Assembly: GCA_016934535.1 (NCBI GenBank)
Contig: JAFGSQ010000053.1
Coordinates: forward strand, 1 to 11,742
DNA: 11,742 nucleotides
Reading direction: 5' to 3'
Source of the DNA: a candidate division WOR-3 bacterium
GTDB lineage: Bacteria; SDB-A
The notes under the pieces are model-generated. The model did not search any database. It saw only the letters and a list, made by a program, of their open reading frames with translations, and was not told where the DNA came from. Positions 7,114 through 11,742 of this stretch are shown here, in pieces (the first letter of the stretch is position 1; the number at the start of each line of letters is the position of its first letter). The position numbers and the translations under genes are program-made.

Positions 7114-8748
7114 CTAAGAGCGGAGGAAACCGCCTGTTTTGAAACATCTCCCCGAAATAAAAGATGTTACCGGAATTAATAAAATCCAGAAAATACACAA
7201 AAAAGTGAGAAATTGATTTGAGGGAGGCGAATTTGCTATCAAAGGTAAATTGAATATGAAAAGATCGCACAGGTAATGCGCCGAGACGACTGTGAGAAGA
7301 TCGGTTTTCAGGTAAACCACCGACCAGAAAACTCCGATACATGTCATGACTAGTGCTCTGCCCCAAAAGGGTTCGGCGGGCGGGAGGAAGTTGAGAGTAG
7401 AATGAGTGAGGCCGTATACGAGTGAAGTAGCCAGAACTGCCGCAAAAGTGTTTTTGAACATTTTTTTGGTCAGCATGGTCCCGAAATGTCTGTAACCGGC
7501 CTCTTCGATTATGGCGATGAGCAGGAAATAAAGAGCCGAAGAAAGTGCGGGTATTCTGGAATTCAGTATGTAAAGATAAAATCCCCGGGGCTGGATGTCG
7601 TAGGAAGAGGGGAAAAAGGCCTTAAACCCAAGACACAGAAAAGCGTATATGCCGCCGCTTATCATCCCGATAAAAACCCCCTTGAGCAGGGAACGGCTTG
7701 CATCGGCGGACAAAATGTTTTTACTGAAAATTTTTTTGAAAGTTTCTTCCTTACGACTGTTTTCCGATACGGCCAGGATGTGTCCTGCAAAAAGTATGGA
7801 AATGAAAAGAACCAGAATCTGTATCTGTCCAATGACTTCAAAAACCGTCCATCTGACTGAAAAAAGAAACTTCGGCCAGAGGGGGTCCCATGAGGCGAAA
7901 ATGATAGGGCTTTCGAGGAGTATTGTGGCTAACCAGCAGAGCGACACGAGGATTATTACAGGTGAAAAAACAGGGACAAAATTGCCTGCTCCGTTCATTT
8001 TTCTGATGAGAGTGATAAAAGCGAAAATTCCTCCGGCGCTCATGGCTATGTAACCCAAAATCGTCAGCGACTCTCCTTTGCTTTGAACGGTTTTCAAAGA
8101 ATCGGAAAAAGATGAAGGAACATACAGCCTCCTCTGAAATCCTGAAATATCTCTTCCCGCCATTGAAAAGACTGCGATTTCCCTGCAATTGTCGTCCGGA
8201 AACAAATATCTTTCGAAGATTATTTCGTAATCGGTCCTGTTTATAAGGACGGTTCTGTTGATTCCTTTTTGCGTCCAACCTTCTGACGGAATGAATTTAA
8301 CTGCAATTTCGACCGCTTCGTTTTCAGTGAGACTGTCGCCGGGCAAGTCGTCGTGTAGAATTCTTTTCCAGCTTATTACTCCTGAATCCGGGTGGCATGA
8401 GACGACAAAAAATTCACTGTTTCCCGGTTTTTTGAAATACAGGTCGTAGTAGTAAATTTTGGTACCGTTCCTTATGAGTCCCTGTGTCGTTTCTGTTCCG
8501 AGGGCGGATTCTGTGTATGAAAGGGCGTCTTCGTCGCATTTTAAAACGGCTTGGCATTCGTGCGAACTGAGGTCGTATCCGCAACTGCGCATGTGATTTC
8601 TTGCGGCAGATTCAATTTCGCCCGAAGGAATCGTCATATCTGCTATCGGGAAAAAGCGCGGCAGAGACCAGACAAAAAAAGAAAGCGAGAAAATTGAAAT
8701 TGAAACGAAAAGAGTATTTTTTAGAAAATCAGAGTATTTTTTTTTCAA
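7114..8748 (-). CDS. CPBP-family intramembrane metalloprotease with a large N-terminal extracytoplasmic domain
   Basis: A 544-aa membrane protein. The C-terminal part has the CPBP (CAAX protease/Abi) motifs inside hydrophobic segments: EEAGYR (415-420), YGLTH with H449, and HYLCD with H491. These are the expected glutamate and histidine metal/catalytic residues. A membrane segment lies at about 11-35. Residues ~36-220 form a soluble, probably outside-facing domain with several cysteines (56, 64, 71, 118, 188), loosely resembling PepSY/YpeB-type domains (low certainty). Several more membrane segments follow from about 227. The start is TTG at 8748 with AAGGGTG 5-6 nt upstream; no other start keeps the first membrane segment. 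It overlaps the end of folK by 20 nt, so the two are co-transcribed. The substrate is unknown. Relatives process prenylated proteins, bacteriocins or anti-sigma factors. Confidence 0.85.
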   Translation of the reverse strand: MKKKYSDFLKNTLFVSISIFSLSFFVWSLPRFFPIADMTIPSGEIESAARNHMRSCGYDLSSHECQAVLKCDEDALSYTESALGTETTQGLIRNGTKIYYYDLYFKKPGNSEFFVVSCHPDSGVISWKRILHDDLPGDSLTENEAVEIAVKFIPSEGWTQKGINRTVLINRTDYEIIFERYLFPDDNCREIAVFSMAGRDISGFQRRLYVPSSFSDSLKTVQSKGESLTILGYIAMSAGGIFAFITLIRKMNGAGNFVPVFSPVIILVSLCWLATILLESPIIFASWDPLWPKFLFSVRWTVFEVIGQIQILVLFISILFAGHILAVSENSRKEETFKKIFSKNILSADASRSLLKGVFIGMISGGIYAFLCLGFKAFFPSSYDIQPRGFYLYILNSRIPALSSALYFLLIAIIEEAGYRHFGTMLTKKMFKNTFAAVLATSLVYGLTHSTLNFLPPAEPFWGRALVMTCIGVFWSVVYLKTDLLTVVSAHYLCDLFIFNLPLIANSPPSNQFLTFLCIFWILLIPVTSFISGRCFKTGGFLRS

Positions 8749-9220
8749 AAAGACACCCTTTGAAGTTTGATTCGCACGTCGATAAAGCCCTCTTTTTAAG
8801 AGGGTGTTTCCAGTCAGGATTGATCTCCAACATGGCTATAACCGTAGCCGGTCTGGAGTCAAAACGCGGATGAGGAAGTATCAGCCTGTTGTCGGCGTAA
8901 ATCCAGCCGTTGTAGTCGATAATGTCAATGTCAATAATCCTCGGAGACCAGCGTTTAAGCCTGTCTCTTCCGATCTTGTTTTCAATTTCAGAAATTATGG
9001 AAAGCAGGGCAATCGGCGTGAGAGGTGTACGGACTTTTAAAACAGAAGTCAGGATTGACGGTCCTTCGGCTCCCAGAAATTCCTCTTCGTAAAGCGAGGA
9101 TTCGGATTCGGCGAGGATTAAAGGCAGGGTTTTGAGAGCCGAAACCGCGAGCCGGTGATTAAATTCCCGCCATCCTTTATTTGAACCCACGCTAAGATAA
9201 ACTTCTGCAGTAAACCGCAT
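8729..9220 (-). CDS. folK: 2-amino-4-hydroxy-6-hydroxymethyldihydropteridine pyrophosphokinase (HPPK)
   Basis: FolK transfers pyrophosphate from ATP to 6-hydroxymethyl-7,8-dihydropterin in folate synthesis. The N-terminus VYLSVGSNKG is the family start. The signature RWSPRIIDIDIIDYNG contains the two magnesium-binding aspartates, D97 and D99 from the ATG at 9220 (E. coli D95 and D97), and LPHPRF (115-120) closes the site. The 163-aa length is normal. The frame can also begin at GTG 9238, but the ATG at 9220 gives the usual distance to the motifs. Neither start has a Shine-Dalgarno. A promoter-like element sits just before the ATG, so the message may be leaderless. No other folate gene is in the window. 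The downstream protease gene overlaps its last 20 nt. Confidence 0.93.
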   Translation of the reverse strand: MRFTAEVYLSVGSNKGWREFNHRLAVSALKTLPLILAESESSLYEEEFLGAEGPSILTSVLKVRTPLTPIALLSIISEIENKIGRDRLKRWSPRIIDIDIIDYNGWIYADNRLILPHPRFDSRPATVIAMLEINPDWKHPLKKRALSTCESNFKGCLFEKKIL

Positions 9221-9228
9221 AGGTTCAT

Positions 9229-9257
9229 ATAATATCACGAATGAAGATTCGAGTCAT
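9229..9257 (-). promoter_or_regulatory. Possible promoter for folK, giving a leaderless mRNA
   Basis: Read on the minus strand, ATGACT (9257-9252, 4 of 6 to TTGACA) is followed by a 17-nt spacer and an extended -10, TGA-TATTAT (9237-9229). Only 8 nt, ATGAACCT, separate the -10 from the folK ATG at 9220, so transcription would begin at or next to the start codon. This would explain why folK has no Shine-Dalgarno. The element lies in the widest gap between the coding regions of this operon (52 nt). The -35 match is modest and AT-rich DNA can mimic promoters. Confidence 0.35.
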
Positions 9258-9272
9258 CAGCACCCGGAATTT

Positions 9273-9674
9273 TCATCTCTCTATGTATATTCTGACTGTG
9301 TCTCCTTCCGAAGAAACCACGTTGACGAGGTCGTCATCCAAATCTTCCATTGATTCATCCAAGTTTAAAAGCAGTTCCTTGAGGTTTATTCCTTCTTCTT
9401 CCAGTTCGAGTGCAACATTTTGCGGCAACATTTTATCAATAGCTTTTACGAGTTTCAGGGGCACCGAAATCTTGACGTTGTCGCCGTCTGACGACACAAC
9501 GTCAATCTTGATTTTTCCTTTGGCAGGATTGCCTGAAGGCATGATTTTTGCCTGTTTTTGTTTCTGAGACTCCGAAGATTTGGCTTCGCTGACTGCGTTT
9601 AGAAGTTTTTCGGCTTCCTCTGCCGTAATTTTGCCCTCGTTTAGCATTTCGAGTATTTTTGCTTTTTCGTTCAT
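9273..9674 (-). CDS. SHOCT-like / YvlB-type small protein
   Basis: A 133-aa soluble protein. Residues 4-27 (KILEMLNEGKITAEEAEKLL) are a short two-helix SHOCT-like module, as found at the start of YvlB/LiaX-type proteins and at the end of DUF2089 proteins. A polar linker (29-52) follows, then a beta/alpha region with KISVPLKLVKAI (68-79), and a second beta pair near the C-terminus. IDVVSSDGDNVKI (57-69) and VNVVSSEGDTVRI (117-129) are an internal repeat 60 residues apart. This layout resembles small SHOCT-domain proteins encoded next to DUF2089 and DUF4097 genes in Firmicutes. ATG 9674 has a strong AGGAGGA that overlaps the stop of the membrane-protein gene upstream. Its function is not known. 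Sharing the helical module with two other products of this operon suggests that they bind each other. Confidence 0.8.
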   Translation of the reverse strand: MNEKAKILEMLNEGKITAEEAEKLLNAVSEAKSSESQKQKQAKIMPSGNPAKGKIKIDVVSSDGDNVKISVPLKLVKAIDKMLPQNVALELEEEGINLKELLLNLDESMEDLDDDLVNVVSSEGDTVRIYIER

Positions 9675-9683
9675 TTTATCCTC

Positions 9684-10115
9684 CTAAAATCTTATATTTA
9701 CAACTACATCTTTTTTTGACACCAGAGAAAAATTCAAGTCGTCTTTTATACCGAGAAGAGGCGCTTTTTTCACGAATAAATAAATATCGGCTGCCATCAG
9801 CAGAAAAGGTTTGAAAACCGAATACCTGATTACGGCATGTTTGGATTTGACGAATACGTAAGAGTCGAAAATGCGCGAATTCGGTTCTAAACCGAAATTG
9901 AGAAGAACATATTCCAAAGCGCTTGCCGAAAGGTAAAACTGGATTATTATTAGAGCGGCGATGTTGAATTTTAAAGACGCCATGAAAAGCAGAACGAATA
10001 AAATGGCCGTCACTGCGTTGAGCGCCAATCCTGCCCATATGTTCTTTTTTATTATGACTCCTTTGACGACTCCGTAGAAAAACAGCGCCGGAAAGAAGTA
10101 TAATGCCGCAAGCAT
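9684..10115 (-). CDS. Small integral membrane protein of unknown function
   Basis: About 143 aa with three clear hydrophobic segments (roughly residues 1-22, 29-48 and 51-72 from the ATG at 10115) and a fourth, weaker one (about 101-116). A soluble, beta-prone C-terminal tail follows. I do not recognise the family. The ATG at 10115 is preferred because AAGGTG lies 6 nt upstream. The GTG at 10124, which overlaps the stop of the DUF4097 gene as GTGA, is an alternative that adds three residues and has a weaker ribosome binding site. It lies between the DUF4097 and SHOCT-like genes with gaps of 5 and 9 nt, so it belongs to that operon. It may be the membrane anchor or sensor of the system (inference). 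Confidence 0.75.
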   Translation of the reverse strand: MLAALYFFPALFFYGVVKGVIIKKNIWAGLALNAVTAILFVLLFMASLKFNIAALIIIQFYLSASALEYVLLNFGLEPNSRIFDSYVFVKSKHAVIRYSVFKPFLLMAADIYLFVKKAPLLGIKDDLNFSLVSKKDVVVNIRF

Positions 10116-10120
10116 TTTCG

Positions 10121-11020
10121 TCACCTTATGGCTTTTATAAGTTTTTCTGCCGAGTCTGCGTCGAGTTTGCCCTGCGACACCATGTCGAGTATCTTTTCAA
10201 TGTTTGCGGCGTTTTCATCTATTTTAACTTCTTTTCTGTCGGGAAAATTGTCGAATTTTGAGAAGATCTTTCTGAATTTGGGTAGGTGAAAAGCGCTCAT
10301 TTCGGCGAATTTATCGGAAAGTTTCGAAACATGGATTTTTTCTTTCGGATATTCACCTTCTATTTCGATTTCACCGTTGAGGGATTTTATGAACAATTCG
10401 GCTTCTCCGGAGTATTCATTCACTGTCAAAGAAGTGTCTCCGGAAAGCGTCTTTATCTCCGAATTCTTTGAAAGTGAAAAAGATCCTTTTATGACTACGT
10501 CGCCTGAATAGCTTTTTAATTCGACGAAATTAATTGCCGCGTCCACTATCTCGATGTCACCGCTGTATATTTGTGTTCTCATGGAGCCCGAGTATGAATC
10601 GCATTTCAAATCGCCGCTGTACACTTTGAAATCGGCGTCTGCTTTCGTCTTCCCTTTTAGGGACAGGTCGCCGCTGTAGACAAGAAATTTACCTTTAAAA
10701 TTCATGTCTTTTGTCTCTACGTCGCCTCCGAAAGAAATCACGGATCCTTCGGTTTCCGTGAGAGACGGTATTTTTACGGTTACGAATTCGACGTCTGACG
10801 GCTCCCTGTGAAAGCTCCTCATCCACGATTTCTCTTTTTTCTCTTTCAATTTCAGCTTTCCGTTTTCGAGGGTGACTTCAAATCTGTCTTCAGCGGCATT
10901 TTTTCTCAATTCATCGAATTCGACTTCAATGTCGTCTCTTTCTTCGAACGATATACTGAGATCGCTGTTTCTCAGGTTTATTTCTATTCCGAGGTTTCCC
11001 TCGGGTTTTGAGAAAGTCAT
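10121..11020 (-). CDS. DUF4097-like beta-solenoid protein with a C-terminal SHOCT-like module
   Basis: A 299-aa protein with no signal peptide or membrane segment. The core (about residues 90-225) is a repetitive beta structure with recurring YSGD motifs at 115, 134, 152 and 171 and variants at 143, 192 and 203, as in DUF4097 proteins (YvlB/LiaX family). The C-terminus (about 273-298, IEKILDMVSQGKLDADSAEK) is a SHOCT-like helical hairpin. In YvlB/LiaX proteins I know of, this hairpin comes first and the solenoid last, so the order here is reversed. The ATG at 11020 has AAGGAG 8 nt upstream and follows the 45-aa small gene by 24 nt. Relatives in Firmicutes take part in cell-envelope stress responses (LiaX). 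A similar role is inferred, not shown. Confidence 0.82.
   Translation of the reverse strand: MTFSKPEGNLGIEINLRNSDLSISFEERDDIEVEFDELRKNAAEDRFEVTLENGKLKLKEKKEKSWMRSFHREPSDVEFVTVKIPSLTETEGSVISFGGDVETKDMNFKGKFLVYSGDLSLKGKTKADADFKVYSGDLKCDSYSGSMRTQIYSGDIEIVDAAINFVELKSYSGDVVIKGSFSLSKNSEIKTLSGDTSLTVNEYSGEAELFIKSLNGEIEIEGEYPKEKIHVSKLSDKFAEMSAFHLPKFRKIFSKFDNFPDRKEVKIDENAANIEKILDMVSQGKLDADSAEKLIKAIR
10403..10678 (-). repeat. Coding repeats for YSGD motifs in the DUF4097-like gene
   Basis: Within the solenoid gene, near-identical short DNA units recur on the plus-strand reading (TCGCCGCTGTA near 10611 and 10669, TCACCGCTGTA near 10558). They encode YSGD-type turns spaced roughly 9 to 21 residues apart. 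They are protein-structure repeats, not a mobile or regulatory array. Confidence 0.7.
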
Positions 11021-11044
11021 TTTTCGCTCCTTGTTAATTGCCCG

Positions 11045-11182
11045 TCAACGGACGGCTTGTTTGAGCAGGTTGTATTTATGTCCGAGATCAGCTCTTTTTC
11101 CCGAGAATAAAATTTCTCCCGTGATTGTTTTTCTGAAAAAGTTTCTCACGGCGCTGGATTGTCTTATTTTTTGAGATTTCAT
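11045..11182 (-). CDS. Small basic protein, 45 aa, paralogue of the 34-aa protein next to it
   Basis: A short open frame from ATG 11182 to TGA 11045-11047. AAGGAG lies 6 nt before the ATG, in a 12-nt gap after the 34-aa gene. The product is strongly basic (K and R rich) with no membrane segment or signal peptide. Aligned without gaps to the first 34 residues of the neighbouring small protein, 12 positions are identical, including R7, R13, R17-K18, G22-E23-I24, F26 and G28, so the shared motif is RK-x3-GEI-x-F-x-G. It has an extra C-terminal tail of 11 residues. The similarity, good ribosome site and exact packing between real genes argue that it is translated. I do not recognise the family. 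The charge would suit binding RNA, DNA or the acidic solenoid protein, but this is a guess. Confidence 0.72.
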   Translation of the reverse strand: MKSQKIRQSSAVRNFFRKTITGEILFSGKRADLGHKYNLLKQAVR

Positions 11183-11194
11183 TTTCGGCTCCTT

Positions 11195-11299
11195 TCACCA
11201 AATGAAAATTTTATTGCCGATGAAGAATATTTCACCGTTTTTTATCTTTCTCGAATAAGTTCTCGAGAAAAATGATGTCCTGCCTCTTCTTGTTTTCAT
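11195..11299 (-). CDS. Small basic protein, 34 aa, paralogue of the 45-aa protein next to it
   Basis: A short open frame from ATG 11299 to TGA 11195-11197, starting 11 nt after the DUF2089 gene stop and preceded by AAGGA with a good spacing. The product begins MKTRRGRTS, is highly basic and ends in a hydrophobic run (GEIFFIGNKIFIW). It shares the RK-x3-GEI-x-F-x-G core with the 45-aa protein just downstream (12 of 34 identical without gaps), which points to a tandem gene duplication. The frame is far too short for routine gene calling, but the ribosome site, spacing and paralogue make it credible. Function unknown. Confidence 0.7.
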   Translation of the reverse strand: MKTRRGRTSFFSRTYSRKIKNGEIFFIGNKIFIW

Positions 11300-11310
11300 T
11301 TTTTTTCCTT

Positions 11311-11667
11311 TCATTTTGATTTTTCAATTATTTCCATCGCCTGTTCGTAAGTGATCTTTCCTTCTTTGAGAAGATCGAGCACTCCGCCTACGTCGGTTCT
11401 TTCTTCGTCAGGGTTTTTATCGTCGACTCCGAGCGCGGATTTAGCTTCTCTCAAAAGGCTTTTGACTTTCGGATAGGAACAGTTCAAAATTTTTTCAACT
11501 TTTTTGATGTTTCCCTCGGTAAAAACAAATACTTTAATGAAATTAAAAATTTCTTCGGGAATGGACGGCGACGGATCGAAATCGCCTATAATGCGTATCT
11601 TACAATCAAGGCATTCGACCTCCTTTATTTTCATTTCTCTTTTGCAGTAAGGACATTTTTTTTCCAT
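11311..11667 (-). CDS. DUF2089-family regulator: zinc ribbon, helix-turn-helix and SHOCT-like tail
   Basis: A 118-aa cytoplasmic protein, probably a DNA-binding regulator. It has an N-terminal zinc ribbon CPYC...CLDC (cysteines 5, 8, 19, 22) and a helix-turn-helix region at about 36-80 (FVFTEGNIKKVEKILNCSYP). The C-terminal hairpin at about 94-116 (VLDLLKEGKITYEQAMEII) is related to the SHOCT-like modules of two downstream genes. The layout and length match DUF2089 proteins. It is the first gene of the run, with a near-perfect AAAGGAGGT before its ATG and a strong promoter just upstream. Position and HTH suggest it regulates its own operon. The direct and inverted repeats in the promoter are candidate operators. 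Confidence 0.88.
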   Translation of the reverse strand: MEKKCPYCKREMKIKEVECLDCKIRIIGDFDPSPSIPEEIFNFIKVFVFTEGNIKKVEKILNCSYPKVKSLLREAKSALGVDDKNPDEERTDVGGVLDLLKEGKITYEQAMEIIEKSK

Positions 11668-11672
11668 GTTCG

Positions 11673-11681
11673 ACCTCCTTT
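11673..11681 (-). promoter_or_regulatory. Strong ribosome binding site of the DUF2089 gene
   Basis: AAAGGAGGT on the minus strand, 5 nt before the ATG at 11667, is a near-full complement of the 16S rRNA 3' end. It fixes the start of the gene and shows that this organism uses canonical Shine-Dalgarno initiation. Confidence 0.9.
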
Positions 11682-11688
11682 ATATTCA

Positions 11689-11716
11689 AGTATAGCAAAT
11701 ATATTTATTTTGTCAA
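11689..11716 (-). promoter_or_regulatory. Sigma-70-type promoter of the DUF2089-DUF4097 operon
   Basis: On the minus strand a perfect -35 TTGACA (11716-11711) is followed by a 16-nt AT-rich spacer and an extended -10, TGC-TATACT (11697-11689; the hexamer matches 5 of 6). Transcription should begin near 11682, giving a leader of about 15 nt that holds little more than the ribosome site. DNA further upstream is almost pure A and T, which fits an UP-type element. Confidence 0.85.
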
Positions 11717-11723
11717 GTAAAAA

Positions 11724-11740
11724 TATTAATATAGTTAATA
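11724..11740 (-). promoter_or_regulatory. Inverted repeat just upstream of the operon promoter, possible operator
   Basis: TATTAA and TTAATA form a perfect inverted repeat with a 5-base spacer, ending 7 nt upstream of the -35 hexamer. It could bind a dimeric regulator such as the DUF2089 product, but the region is so AT-rich that chance is a serious alternative. Confidence 0.3.
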
Positions 11741-11742
11741 TA

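Noticed and set aside
9241-9567. Plus-strand open frame of 108 codons, very Ser-rich
   Set aside because: It is the reverse of the acidic C-terminal half of the SHOCT-like gene and has no ribosome site.
11195-11313. TGA stops in the short genes as possible selenocysteine codons, given selAB in the window
   Set aside because: Each TGA is followed at once by a Shine-Dalgarno and a new start, the flanks lack a Cys/Sec-type motif, and no SECIS-like hairpin is evident.

Overview
This window comes from a bacterium. It carries a bacterial-type selenocysteine tRNA, SelA and SelB, Shine-Dalgarno sequences close to AAGGAGG, and a sigma-70-like promoter. The NfnAB-type flavoprotein pair and the selenocysteine machinery suggest an anaerobe. 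The DUF2089 and DUF4097 families, together with unusual zinc-ribbon proteins, suggest a little-cultured lineage (WOR-3, TA06 or Cloacimonetes-like groups are only a guess). Coding density is very high, and nothing looks like an insertion sequence, phage or CRISPR array.

Left block, plus strand (1-3455): the 3' nine-tenths of tRNA-Sec (selC), then selA and selB, tightly packed and probably one transcript. The tRNA, SelA (Ser-tRNA-Sec to Sec-tRNA-Sec) and SelB (Sec-specific elongation factor) form a nearly complete UGA-recoding set. selD is not in the window.

Middle block, minus strand (6947 down to 3456): a three-gene operon. It holds a cysteine-rich protein with two zinc-ribbon-like modules, an NfnA/SudB-like FAD and [2Fe-2S] subunit, and an NfnB/SudA/GltD-like subunit with one more copy of the same module fused to its N-terminus. 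selB and nfnB converge and their stop codons abut in the palindrome TGATCA, with no intergenic DNA.

Right block, minus strand (11667 down to 7114): a run of eight closely spaced genes behind a strong promoter at 11689-11716. The order is: a DUF2089 regulator (zinc ribbon, HTH, SHOCT-like tail), two tiny basic proteins of 34 and 45 aa that are paralogues of each other, a DUF4097 beta-solenoid protein with a SHOCT-like tail, a small membrane protein, a SHOCT-like/YvlB-type protein, folK, and a CPBP-family membrane protease with a large extracytoplasmic domain. The first six look like an envelope-associated regulatory system related in parts to YvlB/LiaX loci. folK may also have its own promoter inside the run.

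The most novel-looking items are the zinc-ribbon module used three times around an Nfn-type complex, and the pair of unlisted small paralogous proteins inside the DUF2089/DUF4097 operon.
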